NCBI RefSeq assembly: GCF_018129405.1
Contig: NZ_JAFCLP010000025.1
Location: 38,331 to 102,330 of the forward strand
Source of the DNA: Bradyrhizobium iriomotense
GTDB lineage: Bacteria; Pseudomonadota; Alphaproteobacteria; Rhizobiales; Xanthobacteraceae
Direction of reading: 5' to 3'
Length of the DNA stretch: 64,000 bases
Shown: piece by piece, positions 1-10,075 of the stretch
Position numbering within the stretch: position 1 is the stretch's first letter
How the letters are laid out: every line of letters begins with the position of its first letter
The notes under the pieces: model-generated
What the model was told of the DNA's origin: nothing
The model's database searches: none
Seen by the model: only the letters and a program-made list of their open reading frames with translations
Program-made: the position numbers and the translations under genes

Positions 1-643
1 GGGATTTGGCGAAGTAAAGCGGGACTATGGGAATTTGCTCTGCGCGAATATATCGCCAAACGTCGAGTTCGGCCCAATTGGACAGTGGAAACACTCGCAT
101 CGTTTCGCCGGCTGACATTCGTGTATTGAACAACCGACGAAATTCGGGCCGTTGATTGCGCGGGTCCCATCCGTGGCCAGCCGAACGCAACGAAAAGATG
201 CGTTCCTTGGCACGGCTTCTTTCCTCATCACGGCGAGCACCACCGAAGGCGGCATCAAAGCGCCACTTCTCGAGCGCCTGGCGCAAGGCCTCAGTCTTCA
301 TCACATGAGTGTGTAGCGCCGAGCCGCTCGCGACGGGGGAAATTCCGCGCGCCCTCCCGTCTTCATTCATGTAGACAAGCAGTTCGATATCGGATTCCGC
401 CGCAAGTTCGTCGCGGAACTTGATCATCTCGCCAAACTTCCAGCCAGTATCGACATGGAGAAGCGGGAACGGCAGCTTGGCCGGGGCGAACGCCTTCCGA
501 GCGAGATGGAGCATCACACTCGAATCTTTACCGATCGAATATAAGAGAACCGGGTTACGCAGCTCAGCAGCCGCTTCTCGAAAAATATGAATTGCCTCCG
601 CCTCCAGACGGCGCAGACGAATCTGATGGTGGCGCCAATTCAT
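1..643 (-). CDS. cysD: Sulfate adenylyltransferase subunit 2 (5' part; runs off window)
   Basis: This is the small subunit of ATP sulfurylase (CysD, called NodP in rhizobia), which adenylates sulfate with its GTPase partner CysN/NodQ in the cytoplasm, giving APS for cysteine synthesis or sulfation of surface glycans. The frame opens at an ATG at 643 ([16 protein letters not shown]) and stays open to the window edge, 214 codons of the roughly 300 expected. Visible hallmarks are the PP-loop region [20 protein letters not shown], then [26 protein letters not shown] and [17 protein letters not shown], all close to CysD. The gene diverges from the glycosyltransferase at 787, so the 643-787 gap should hold both promoters. 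The C-terminus and any cysN lie outside the window. Family assignment is firm; a nod rather than cys role cannot be decided here. Confidence 0.93.
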   Translation of the reverse strand, partial: MNWRHHQIRLRRLEAEAIHIFREAAAELRNPVLLYSIGKDSSVMLHLARKAFAPAKLPFPLLHVDTGWKFGEMIKFRDELAAESDIELLVYMNEDGRARGISPVASGSALHTHVMKTEALRQALEKWRFDAAFGGARRDEERSRAKERIFSLRSAGHGWDPRNQRPEFRRLFNTRMSAGETMRVFPLSNWAELDVWRYIRAEQIPIVPLYFAKS

Positions 644-786
644 GCAGGCCAGCTTTCTTGCCCGTCCTTCTATGATGCGATGTCAATCGTCGCAAGCGGG
701 CTATCTTTGGCGGGAACGGGCCCCATGCACAAGGCAAGGTTGCCATCCGTTCCCCATGCCGTTAAGTTGTTACAATAAATTACAGT

Positions 787-1641
787 ATGTTTCGGTCGTC
801 GGCTCGACTTTTGGAACGAAAATTGGTGAAACTCCGAACCCAACGCGCACTTCTTGACAGGGCAGGAGCCGCGGTTCCTGGAGCACAGGTTACTGTGGTT
901 GTGCCATCCTTCAATCAGGGCCGCTATTTAGAGGCCACTCTGTGCTCGATCGCCGCCCAGGATATTCGGGCCGAAATCATTGTAATGGACGGCGGTTCGA
1001 CCGACAACTCCATTGCCATCCTTGAACGCTGGAGCGGACGACTGGCCTATTGGCAGAGTGGCGCCGATGGCGGGCAGGCTGCCGCGATCAATGATGGAAT
1101 GAGGCGCGGCAGAGCCCCGTACGTCTGCTGGCTTAACAGCGACGACATGCTGGAACGCGGTGGTCTGCGTTTGCTAATCGAGGCACTTGAAGCAAACCCG
1201 GCTGCACCGGCCGCTTATGGAGATGTCCTCAATCTCAAACCAAACGGTGCCCACAGCGAGGTCTGGGTGCAATCATTCAGCGAGCGGAAAATGACGCTCC
1301 GCTGCATCATTTCGCAACCAGGAACGCTCATCCGGCGCGCCTCATGGGAGGCGGTCGGAGGCGTTGATTCGAAGCTATCGTTTGCGATGGACTACGACTT
1401 ATGGTGGAGGCTCTATCGCAGTTTCGGGCCCCTTGTCCACGTGCCGCAGGTGACGGCGATCAATCGCATGCATTCTCAAACGAAGACGCGCAACAACCGC
1501 GTTGCACACTATGCGGAAGCAATTACTGTGGTCCGCCGCCATCACAACCGCGTGCCGATGAAGTGGTGGTTGGCGCAGCCCTACGCTGTGTGGTGGAAGG
1601 CGTTGACGGCAGCCGTCGGGGGCCTGAAGGCACCCGAATGA
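787..1641 (+). CDS. Family 2 glycosyltransferase
   Basis: A 284-residue GT-A fold transferase that probably adds a sugar to a cell-surface polysaccharide at the cytoplasmic face of the membrane. From about residue 35 it shows the GT2 start VTVVVPSFNQGRYLEATLCS, then EIIVMDGGSTDNS (nucleotide binding), DGGQAAAINDGMRRG and the metal-binding YVCWLNSDDM. A later acidic motif AMDYDLWWRL fits the catalytic-base region. No membrane segment is evident. It converges with the GT4 gene at 1682, only 40 bases away. The sugar donor and acceptor cannot be read from sequence. The family is clear; the ATG at 787 is the first good start. Confidence 0.9.
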   Translation: MFRSSARLLERKLVKLRTQRALLDRAGAAVPGAQVTVVVPSFNQGRYLEATLCSIAAQDIRAEIIVMDGGSTDNSIAILERWSGRLAYWQSGADGGQAAAINDGMRRGRAPYVCWLNSDDMLERGGLRLLIEALEANPAAPAAYGDVLNLKPNGAHSEVWVQSFSERKMTLRCIISQPGTLIRRASWEAVGGVDSKLSFAMDYDLWWRLYRSFGPLVHVPQVTAINRMHSQTKTRNNRVAHYAEAITVVRRHHNRVPMKWWLAQPYAVWWKALTAAVGGLKAPE

Positions 1642-1681
1642 GCTTTATCGAAGAGATAGACCGTCGGGAATCTGGCTCTTG

Positions 1682-2806
1682 TCACTCCGTTCGACTGTCG
1701 CCGAGCATCTCTTCGTAGAGATCGAGATATTTCGAGACCATTATATCCGCTGTGAACAACTCCTCATAACGCAGCCGCGCGTTCTGACCCATGCGCTTAG
1801 CCTCTGCGGGGTGCTCGACAAGATAGGTCATCGCGCTTCGCAAAGCATGCGGATCCGAGGGCGGGACCACGAGCCCTGTCTCGCCATGGATGTTGACGTA
1901 AGTTGTTCCAGTACCGATCTCACTCGATATCATCGGTTTTTCGAACATCGCCCCTTCCAACAGAGAAATTCCGAATGCCTCTGATCGAAGATGGGACGGA
2001 AACACGACGGCTAAACACAAGGTGAGAAGAGCAACTTTGTCTTCTTCTGAAAGCTCTCCGAGAAATATGACATTGGATAGATTAAGTCTCAGAGCCTGTT
2101 CTCGCAATTGCTGCTCGATCGGACCAGCTCCAACTATAACGATAGCGAGATTAGTACTCTTTACTGCATCCAAGAGAATGTGCAGGCCTTTATAGTATCG
2201 CAACATCCCGACAAAGAGGAAAAACCGGTCTCCTACGAGAGATCGCCACCGATCGAGCGCAGCGTCCGATGGACTTGGATAGAGTGAGCGGTCGATTCCA
2301 ATCGGGATTACTCTGGTTTTTGACGCAAATTGCTGCAAGACTCTACTGGTGGCAAGATAGTTTGGTGACGTTGCAACGATACGGTCGACGCTTGCGAGAA
2401 AGCGGTTCTTTAAGGGACGATAGACTTTGAGTGCATAGCGCTGACGAACAACATCCGAGTGGTAGGTCACAACGGACGGCGTAGATGCACGCGTCGCAAA
2501 ATGAACGACATCCATAAAAGGCCATGGAAAGTGATAGTGAATGATGTCTGCCTGGCGGACCAGGCCTCTAAATCTCTTGAAGGCTGCAATCGAAAAGCCG
2601 GTGGAAGCCAGCTCGAATGTCAAACGCACCGGATGGATCGTGTGATTTCCGAGCGTTTGAGGGCGCGAGGGTAACTCACGACTTAGAAACAGAACGTCGA
2701 CAGTGTGACCTCGCTTTGCAGTGCCTTCCGCGAGCTGATAGATGAACGATTGCGTCCCCCCCCATGAATCCGGGAAATAAGTTTTGAAAAAATGAAGAAT
2801 CCTCAT
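1682..2806 (-). CDS. Family 4 (group 1) glycosyltransferase
   Basis: A 374-residue GT-B fold transferase, probably of surface-polysaccharide assembly. It begins MRILHFFKTYFPDSWGGTQS, the glycine-rich donor-domain start of GT4 enzymes. It has HYHFPWPFMDV near residue 95, FLFVGMLRYYKGLHILLDA at the start of the C-terminal domain and the E-x7-E signature region SEAFGISLLEGAMFEKP near residue 285. Length is normal for the family. A decayed copy of its first codons and upstream region lies at about 4290-4400, beyond the lptB pseudogene. Substrate unknown. Confidence 0.9.
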   Translation of the reverse strand: MRILHFFKTYFPDSWGGTQSFIYQLAEGTAKRGHTVDVLFLSRELPSRPQTLGNHTIHPVRLTFELASTGFSIAAFKRFRGLVRQADIIHYHFPWPFMDVVHFATRASTPSVVTYHSDVVRQRYALKVYRPLKNRFLASVDRIVATSPNYLATSRVLQQFASKTRVIPIGIDRSLYPSPSDAALDRWRSLVGDRFFLFVGMLRYYKGLHILLDAVKSTNLAIVIVGAGPIEQQLREQALRLNLSNVIFLGELSEEDKVALLTLCLAVVFPSHLRSEAFGISLLEGAMFEKPMISSEIGTGTTYVNIHGETGLVVPPSDPHALRSAMTYLVEHPAEAKRMGQNARLRYEELFTADIMVSKYLDLYEEMLGDSRTE

Positions 2807-3124
2807 TGAGCAATTCCACGATTCGAACGCAACCGCACGGTGGGTTCGAATAGCGAGCCGTCCTGCTTCATCTCACACAGAAGGCCGTCCTGACCTCGAA
2901 TAGAGGCTTCTCCTTTAGCAGTCACTGGTCACCCGACGAGAGGGTTGATCAAGAGCTGCAGGCGCGCCGGTCAAAATCTGAGTAGAGTTCCCCCTGGTTG
3001 AACTAAAGTTGCGTCGTCCAACCCTTGGTTGGTCTAGACGATCCTTTTTTACTTTGCAAGCTATCGGGTACGGAACACAGCAGGATCGGCGCTTTGATGC
3101 GATCCTCGGAGCTCGGTATGGTGA
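2807..3124. other. Non-coding gap upstream of the GT4 gene
   Basis: This gap separates the GT4 start from the end of the lptB pseudogene. The first part, next to the GT4 start codon, resembles sequence at about 4400-4480 and is therefore part of a duplicated 5' region. I see no open frame with a recognisable product. A promoter for the GT4 gene is expected here, but I could not pick clear boxes. Confidence 0.4.
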
Positions 3125-4080
3125 CTACAGCCGGAATTCCTCGCCAAGATAAAACCGGCGAACATCCGGATCGTTGACGATCTCATCTGGAGTCCGTCGG
3201 TCAAGATTTCTCCCGCGTAGACGATGCAGGCACGGCCGGTGAGGCCCAGCGTCTCCCGCGTATCGTGGTCGGTGATGAGCACGCCGATGCCGCGGTTGGT
3301 GAGATGGCGGACGAGATCCTGGATGTCGCCGACCGCGATCAGATCGATGCCGGCGAAGGGCTCGTCGAGCAGCATGTAGTTGGGACGCGTCGCCAGCGCG
3401 CGCGATCTCGACGCGACGGCGCTCACCACCGGACGGGGCGATCGAGGGCGACTTGCGCAGCCGCGTGATGTTGAATTCGTCAAGCTGGGCCTCGCGCTTC
3501 TTGCGCGAGGGCTCGAGCACTTCGAGCACGGTGCCGACGTTCTGCTCGCCCGTGTGGCCGCGGAAGATCGAGGCTTCCTGCGGCAGATAGCCGATGCCGA
3601 GCCGCGCGCGCTGATACATCGGGAGTTTCGTGACGTCGTGCCCGTCGAGCTCGATCGCGCCACCATCGGCCTTGATCAGGCCGGTGATCATGTAAAACAC
3701 CGTGGTCTTGCCGGCGCCATTCGGGCCGAGACCGACGGCCTCGCCGGGTGCACATAGATGCTGACGCCGCGCACCACCTGGCGGCTGCCAAAGCTTTTTT
3801 CCACGCCATGCACAGCCAGGAAGCAGGGCCGCCGCAGGAGCTGCGGCCCGCCCGAACCATTGGTTCTGGAACTGGCGTTGGCGAGTCTCGCGGCTAGAGG
3901 TCGCGCCCGAGGCGGATCCGTGGCCGGCACCGGCTGGTCGCGCGCGACCGGCAGGGCATCCCGGACTGGGCTGGCCAGCAGGCTGTCGCCGATCGCCGTG
4001 ATGTCCCCGCGCGGCCGCGTGAATCCAAGCCGGCCGCGTTTGGCCGGGCGCCGACGGAACATGCTGAATAAATCGACCAT
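3125..4080 (-). pseudogene. lptB: Degenerate second copy of lptB (LPS export ABC ATPase)
   Basis: LptB is the cytoplasmic ATPase that drives lipopolysaccharide transport from the inner membrane through LptFG. This copy is readable across three frames. The start MVDLFSMFRRRPAKRG (from 4080) leads to LAVHGVEKSFGSRQVVRGVS. A shift near 3750 leads into GPNGAGKTTVFYMITGLIKAD (Walker A region) and SGGERRRVEIARA (signature). A second shift near 3400 gives YMLLDEPFAGID (Walker B) and GVLITDHD. A third near 3200 gives the C-terminus DEIVNDPDVRRFYLGEEFRL. It also lacks a few residues against normal LptB (QLDEFNI, GLGPNG). Three frameshifts and its place among polysaccharide genes mark it as a dead duplicate; a working lptB must lie elsewhere. 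Confidence 0.85.
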
Positions 4081-4285
4081 CCCGGCTGTCCCAAGCCTTC
4101 ACGCGATCACGCGATCTGCGGCACCGACACGATTCGCCGGCGCAACATGAGTGAAAGAGTATCCCTCCGGCGGCGGCCGCCTTGTTCGGTTCGACGAGCT
4201 GCCTGAGGGTGTGGCGTTCTAACCTTAAGGTCACGTGGCGAATGAAGGTGAAGGTATTGGGCGTTGAAGGTCGGCGGCGCGGAAG

Positions 4286-4410
4286 TTACAACGAGAAGGC
4301 TCGTCTCGTCGCAGTGCCTTCCGCCAGCTGATAAATGAACGATTGAGTTCCACCCCCGGCGAATAAGTCTTGAAAAAGCGAAGAACCTTCATTCGGCAAT
4401 TCCGCGCTCC
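4286..4410 (-). repeat. Duplicated remnant of the GT4 gene 5' end
   Basis: On the minus strand this stretch encodes GGTQSFIYQLAEGTA preceded by a damaged KTYF-like start. It matches the first codons of the GT4 gene at 2806, with roughly four of five bases shared over about 90 bases. The remaining gene body is missing. Together with the GT4 gene it brackets the lptB pseudogene, which suggests a past duplication or recombination event. Confidence 0.7.
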
Positions 4411-4474
4411 TGACAGACGACAGGCCAGGTTTGCGCGGTTGAATCAAACAGCAAGCCCTCATGCCCACGTTCAA

Positions 4475-4960
4475 TCAAAGGCTAAGCCCCCATTTTAAAA
4501 GCTACGGCCGACCGCCCGCAACTACACTCGAGCTGCGCCGCACTGTCGCGCTCGTTGCACTTACCTGATCACCCAACTCGAGGTTTAAACGATCTTGCCT
4601 AGACTTGCAACTTATCTGATGAAACAGACCAACCTCTCTTCTACCTCGCCGCAACTAGTCGAGCACGATCTGCGAAAAATTAGAGCCGGCTTGAGAGCCG
4701 AAGCTAAGCGGGTGTTCCGCCACTTTGCGTCAACTCGACCTTGGCTTCCAGCCAATTAATCGTCCGCCGCCGCCCGTGAGATCTCCGCCCCCAATGGCTG
4801 TCTGCAACTGGCGGCCGGCCAATAGTGGGGCTATTTCCAGATGCCGCGCATATCGTCCCATCAATTTGCATTCAGCCCTGCTTTCCGTGCAGGCAGACCT
4901 CGAACGAGCGCTCCAGAGTGGCGCATCATGATCGGTCGGCAGCGGCGCTGGTTCACTAAA
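4475..4960. other. Gap with no recognisable gene
   Basis: About 490 bases between the GT4 remnant and the IS5-family remnant. Short open frames exist on both strands but none resembles a known family. It is probably eroded DNA. Confidence 0.4.
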
Positions 4961-5240
4961 CGCTATTGTGGACCGCCATTCTTTCCGTTTCCTGGATAGT
5001 CCAAGCTCTGGTCAACGCCTCGGATCGGAGGGCGCTTTTCCCACCACCGGTCACGCTCACGATCTGGAAGGACCAGATGAGTTCCTGCCCCAGGTGCAGG
5101 CCGATGCCCTGTTGGCCGATAAGCCTTTGACGCGACCAGCGCGTCATCGAGAAGCTCATCTCGACTGGAAAAGAATTTGTCATTCCGCCCAGAGGGCAAC
5201 CGCAAGGTAAAGCGGACACTTGAGAGGAGATTTAGAGGAC
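4961..5240 (+). pseudogene. IS5-family transposase remnant
   Basis: The plus strand carries pieces typical of small DDE transposases of the IS5 group. One frame has GHAHDLEGPDEFLPQVQADALLADK. After a frameshift comes RVIEKLISTGKEFVIPPRG, and after another NRKVKRTLE. These are the middle and late parts of such a transposase, including the segment before the final catalytic glutamate. The N-terminal half and the C-terminus are absent and I see no terminal inverted repeats, so this is a dead fragment. Confidence 0.7.
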
Positions 5241-5400
5241 AGACCCTAGCTAGTCGAGCGATATTGCGTTATGAGCGCAAAAGGGCGCATTGTCCTAGGG
5301 CGAGCGTAATTTCATATGGCGGCGATGTTCAGAACACCCAAACCGGCATCGATAACTTGCCGCTACAGAGGAGGCGATTGTTTTTTGTGGCATCGCTAGC

Positions 5401-5754
5401 ATGCTTATCGCGCTCACCCCCATTGCCCTAGCTGTTGGGGTCTTCGCTTTCAGTGACATCGCCGCCAACGTGTTCGGCTATATGATCGCCCTTGCATTTG
5501 GTTTTGCTTTGAATCGACATTTGGACCTCCTGCTCACAGACGGATGCCATGCACGTGCAATGCTCGGTAAAGTTTTGGCTTTTGCTACGCTCTACATGTT
5601 CAACCTCTCGTTGCGGCTACGTTCCGCCAAGCAGCTGCGGCAATCGCGTTCTCGCGCAAGCTCTTAGGTGTGCCCGGCTACGGCGCAGCTCTTCCTTTAT
5701 GTAGCGCTTCATAGTGTTCGGACATGTCAGACATACATTTTAGTCCATCATCCT
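5401..5754 (+). pseudogene. GtrA-like membrane protein remnant
   Basis: From the ATG at 5401 the frame encodes two hydrophobic helices and the segment VFGYMIALAFGFALNRHL, which resembles the loop between helices of GtrA-type proteins; these are small membrane proteins linked to polyprenyl-linked sugar transfer. The frame then breaks around 5600. A second frame continues with QAAAAIAFSRKLLGVPGYGAAL, like the start of the last GtrA helices, before stopping near 5712. The expected four-helix protein of about 130 residues is therefore not intact. It sits directly upstream of the GT-C-like gene, a common arrangement. Family call is tentative. Confidence 0.45.
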
Positions 5755-7775
5755 CCCACAAAGCGACGCACCAATGGACTCAGTTTGAACGTGCGGTAGT
5801 GGTCCTCTTTGGAGTCCTGGTACTGTTCCATTTCGTGGCCATGCTCAGCTTTTCAGCTCGACATGGACGCCTTGCGATGGTGCCCTTCTACGATGATGTC
5901 AGTTATCTCAACGATGGCCTGACCCGTCTCAATGCCTTCGATATGCAGGGCTTCGCCGGCCTCGCAAGATCGTTCCTCGATGACGCGCCTCACGCACCTT
6001 ATTCTTCGCTGTTGGCGACAATTGGATTCGCTCTGACCCCTAAGTCAATGCTGGGCGCTTACGCATTAAATGCGATTTGGGTGATCGTCTTCTTGCTGTT
6101 GGTGCGATACCTAGTGCAGGGGTTGCCACGCCTCTCGCAAGTAGGCGTTATGGTCGCAAGCCTCGCGATCCCGATGCTGGCGACGGTAGTGGGATCGTTC
6201 AGACCTGATACCTATTGGGGCCTGATTACCGGCCAGGTCGCGATCATCCTGGCAAATATGGATTTCGCCAAGGCAACCGGCCGGCAGATGATTCTTACCG
6301 GCGTACTAGTCGGCGCCACAGCTCTATCGAAGCCGACCGGCCTGCCGGCCGGTTGTGTCGTGATGGGAATTGGTTACCTAGGTGCGGTCGTGGTCAGCTT
6401 GGCCGTTGGTTCGGTACCGTTAAAGCAGATCGCGACTAGAACCTCGCTCATGCTCGTTGGAGCGGCGATACTCGTAGTGCCCTACCTGATTGTCGGCGGG
6501 CGCGACCTGCTACATTACATCCTCGCCGTCATGAGCGACAACGTGTCCGTTTGGCGGACCGAAGGCTCATTTAGCACGCATTTGGTTTATTATCTGAAGC
6601 CCAACCTTGCCGCTTCGTGCGTTGGTTGGATGCTGTATGTCGGACCGTTTTTCTTACTGCTTTGGCTTGTGACCGCCGGCCGTTCACGGAATCGAGGAGT
6701 TTTTGTACGGACGCTGGCGGTATGGGCGAGCTTGTTTACGGCGTACGCGATTCCAACCGTCAGTCCAGTCAAGTCCGATTTTATCGGCAGCCTCTTCTAC
6801 GGTACCTTTATCGCCGGTGCTCTCTGGAGTTTGGCACAGCTCCTGCGCGCGAAACCCGTTCCTGGAGTCGTGGTCCTTGCCGCCGGAACTGCGATCTTTC
6901 TTGTTTCTTGGCGACCTAGCGTGCCGATGGTCAAGCATGATTCCTCATACTATGCCGCCATCGACAAAGCTAATCGTGCGGTGACGCCCGCGATTCTTGA
7001 GGTGCTTGCGGACGGTTCTGCGCAGGGCGAAATATTGAGCGTGTACACTGCGAGTCCTGGGCCTGTGCTTGACGCGACGCTTCGGTACGAGGCTCTGCTC
7101 AGAGGAATCCCATCCACCTTTTGGGGCGACTACACGAGCCGTAATTGGTCGTCGATTTTGGCAAAGGCGCAAATGGCCGACGTTGTTGTTGCCACCAACG
7201 CGGGTGCCCTCGGCCAGGGCGGCAACTTTTCTTATCCAGGGATCCAATACCAAGACCGTCTGATCGCGGAGCTCGCGACCGATCGGTCCTGGCGGACCTT
7301 GACGATCTATATTGATGATGCCGGATACAAAACAATCGTATTCACGAAGCGGCCGCCGCCTAGCCCGATCAAGCTTTTTTTTGGCGACGGCTTTCGCGAT
7401 CAGGAAGGCCCGTTACCGGATCAGGGTTTGCCGACCTTCCGCTGGATGCTCGGCGACAGCGCGACTTTGATTGTGCGCAACACGGCTGTCGCTGCTCCAA
7501 CCGGGACTTTCGGTTTGCGATGTCAGAGCATTGCTGACGTTAACCTCAGCATCCTTGATGCTGCTGGCCGCCAGCTCACTTCGACGGAACTCCGCGCGCG
7601 CGCGGGCTCGGGGCGTTTTGACGTTATTGATGTGCCGTTGGATCCCCAATCCAATTCCGCCACAGTCCTTTCACTCAGGCTAAAAGCTCCCAACGTTCCC
7701 CTCGGCCCTTGGCCAGGGTACGTGTTATGCGCGACAATTACTTCCGTACATCCGCCGTATTCCAATGTCCGTTGA
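5724..7775 (+). CDS. Polytopic membrane protein, GT-C/GT39-like
   Basis: A 683-residue protein with an N-terminal helix (about 25-45), then a periplasmic loop with FYDDVSYLNDGL, like the acidic catalytic loop of ArnT/PMT-type GT-C transferases. About nine further hydrophobic segments follow up to residue 400, then a soluble C-terminal domain of about 280 residues. GT-C enzymes use polyprenyl-phosphate sugars on the periplasmic side of the inner membrane. It follows a GtrA-like remnant and sits among polysaccharide genes, which supports a sugar-transfer role. No close named family was recognised, so the function is inferred from the topology and the DD motif. Confidence 0.65.
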   Translation: MSDIHFSPSSSHKATHQWTQFERAVVVLFGVLVLFHFVAMLSFSARHGRLAMVPFYDDVSYLNDGLTRLNAFDMQGFAGLARSFLDDAPHAPYSSLLATIGFALTPKSMLGAYALNAIWVIVFLLLVRYLVQGLPRLSQVGVMVASLAIPMLATVVGSFRPDTYWGLITGQVAIILANMDFAKATGRQMILTGVLVGATALSKPTGLPAGCVVMGIGYLGAVVVSLAVGSVPLKQIATRTSLMLVGAAILVVPYLIVGGRDLLHYILAVMSDNVSVWRTEGSFSTHLVYYLKPNLAASCVGWMLYVGPFFLLLWLVTAGRSRNRGVFVRTLAVWASLFTAYAIPTVSPVKSDFIGSLFYGTFIAGALWSLAQLLRAKPVPGVVVLAAGTAIFLVSWRPSVPMVKHDSSYYAAIDKANRAVTPAILEVLADGSAQGEILSVYTASPGPVLDATLRYEALLRGIPSTFWGDYTSRNWSSILAKAQMADVVVATNAGALGQGGNFSYPGIQYQDRLIAELATDRSWRTLTIYIDDAGYKTIVFTKRPPPSPIKLFFGDGFRDQEGPLPDQGLPTFRWMLGDSATLIVRNTAVAAPTGTFGLRCQSIADVNLSILDAAGRQLTSTELRARAGSGRFDVIDVPLDPQSNSATVLSLRLKAPNVPLGPWPGYVLCATITSVHPPYSNVR

Positions 7776-7805
7776 ACCGCGATAATCGGCCTACGCGGGC
7801 ATACG

Positions 7806-9739
7806 ATGAAGGGTTTTCGCACACGTCCCGATGGACCGATTGATCTCACTGAGTCTGATACTTTTAGCGCGGGCGCAGGCTTCGCCGGCGGCCGCAACAC
7901 GCCAGCGCCTCCGTCGCAGATAGTTCTGCAAGGCGCATTGAGCACGGCTGCGTTTCCGGATGGAGTTGCTTCCGGCGATGTCACTCAGACGTCGGCGGTC
8001 CTGTGGGCGCGGGCGATCGAGACCGGCGAGCTGATCTTTCAGATCTCGACCGATTCCTCGTTTCACCATGTGAAGAGCCAGCACCTCACGGTGACTAACC
8101 CGTTGGTGCCTGTGAAGGTCGAATTCGACCATCTCAAAGCGGGTCAACACTACTTCTATCGTGTGATCGACGCGTCCGGCGATATGCTCGAGGGCAGCTT
8201 TACAACCGCCAGTGAACTTGGCACCCATAACGGATTCAACTTCGCCCTCGTCGCCGATCTGCACGGCGAACTCGCCCCGTTTGTCTCGATCAAGAATGCC
8301 GCGGCGGCAGACCTAGATCTCGTGGTGAAGCTCGGCGACACGACGTACGCCGATATACCGCCGCCAGCGGCCACCACGCTGGACGAGTTCCGGCTAGCGC
8401 ATGACGAGATCTACAGCAGCCATGTCGGCTTCAACTACTGGGCGGACTTGCAAGTCAATACGCCGATCCTCGCCATGATCGACGATCACGAGGTCACCAA
8501 CAACTTTGCCGGTGGCGCGTCACCGAGCAGCGATCCGCGGTTCGCCGGTCAGCCAGGCGATTTCATCAATGAAACGCCCCTGTATTCGAACGGTGTGCAG
8601 GCCTTCACTGAATACAACGCAATCGAGAACCGGATCTACAGCGGCACCAGCGAAGATCGCTTTGACAGGTGCGCCCGATCTCTATCGTTACAACACTTAT
8701 GGCTCCGATGCGGCGATCATTCTGACCGATGAGCGCAGTTTCCGGGATGCAGGGCTGCCGGGGCCGACAAATCCGCTCGACCCCACCCAGATTTCGCAAT
8801 TCCTGACCGCTTCGTTCGATCCAAGCCGCACCATCCTGGGCGACGTCCAGTTCGCGCGCGTGGAGCACGACCTTCTCGATGCCCGCGACAACGGCGTCAC
8901 CTGGAAGTTCGTCATGGTGCCGGAGCCGATCCAGAATTTCGGTCCCGTCCTCGGCCCTGGCGACCGCTTCGAAGCCTATGCGGCCGAGCGCGACGCGCTC
9001 TTGAAGTTCATCGCCGACAATCACATCGAGAACGTGGTGTTCGTATCCGCAGACCAGCATTGGACCTCGCCTGACCTATCAAGAGACGCTTGGCGGTCCA
9101 CAGGTCAAGAGCGGCGCGTTCGAGGTCGTGGCCATGGCTGCGGCTGCCGGCTCGTTCGCTCCACTTCTGCCCGCGGCCGCGCTTCAGCTCGGCCTGATCA
9201 CCCCACAGCAGTTCGCGTTGTATAACAGCCTACCGAACGCGCCGGATACCGACAGCATTCCCAATGACAAGGACGACTTCGACAAGGCGATCCTCAACGG
9301 ATACATGACCAAGCTGGGCTACGATCCGATCGGGCTGGAGAGCGGCGGCCCGATCCATGCCACGCTGTTGCAGGGCGATTATTTCGTCGGACACGACTAT
9401 GGCTGGACCGATTTCAACATCGATCCTGCAACCGGACAGCTGCTCGTTACGACCTGGGGGATACCGACCTACACGGCCGCCGACCTCGCCGCCCATCCGG
9501 ATCAGATCCTGGCGCGGACGCCGGCGATCGTCAGCCAGTTCAGCGGGACGCCGACATCAGACTCGATCATTGGCACCGACAAGAGCGACGCGCTGAGCGC
9601 GACTGATGGGGCTGATGTCATCATCGGCGCCGGCGGCAATGACGTTATCGACGGCAAAGGCGGCAACGACTACCTGGACGGTGGACAAGGCAACGACGTC
9701 GTCTACGGCGGTGACGGAAATGAATCAGCGCCCACATGA
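7806..9739 (+). pseudogene. PhoD-like alkaline phosphatase with RTX repeats, two frameshifts
   Basis: One coding region is readable in three successive frames. The first (7806-8666) holds the fibronectin-like start FPDGVASGDVTQTSAVLWAR and metallophosphatase motifs VADLH, KLGDTTY and MIDDHEVTNNF. An extra base near 8667 shifts the frame to GAPDLYRYNTYGSD and FVSADQHW. A second shift near 9070 leads to LTYQETLGGPQ and on to the C-terminus, with three to four glycine/aspartate nonapeptide repeats (GGNDVIDGKGGNDYLDGG) that bind calcium in type I secreted proteins. Family knowledge: PhoD enzymes hydrolyse phosphodiesters outside the cytoplasm. The RTX tail ends abruptly. Two frameshifts suggest a pseudogene, although sequencing error cannot be excluded. 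Confidence 0.8.
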
Positions 9740-9850
9740 AGCTCCCGCTGCCACTGAGATGACAGAAGGTCGATTCCACCGAATTAGAAGCGCCGCGGCC
9801 GCAATTTGGGCTGAAATGGTGTGAACGTAGTCAGCAATACTGACCATTGA

Positions 9851-10075
9851 TCCAAGACTAGTGGCCCGTATTCCCGACATTACATCGATCCCCGAGGCTA
9901 CTATCAGCCGCCAGGAACCGGCCCTGCCGGCGAGATCTGCGGCTCCTGCAAGCACATCGCCCGCGGCCGGCATTGGGCGAAGTGCGAGCTGTCCCGCGGG
10001 AAGTGGACGCACAGCCGCGGCACGGACATCCTCGTCAAAGCACCAGCCTGCCGCAAATGGGAGAAAGCAAAATGA
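9851..10075 (+). CDS. Small cysteine-rich phage-type protein (start uncertain)
   Basis: An open frame encodes YYQPPGTGPAGEICGSCKH, then KCELSRGKWTHSRGTDI and ends PACRKWEKAK. The pattern PPGTGPxGExCxxCxH...C...C is what I recall from small proteins of alphaproteobacterial prophages, and the four cysteines suggest a zinc knuckle. The stop overlaps the next gene's ATG (ATGA at 10072-10075), which supports real translation. No ATG or GTG occurs in frame between the upstream stop (9848-9850) and the conserved region, so the 5' end may be lost or uses a rare start. Function unknown. Confidence 0.55.
   Translation, partial: SKTSGPYSRHYIDPRGYYQPPGTGPAGEICGSCKHIARGRHWAKCELSRGKWTHSRGTDILVKAPACRKWEKAK

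Noticed and set aside
4475-4960. Possible small RNA in the gap
   Set aside because: No promoter, hairpin or terminator that I could support.
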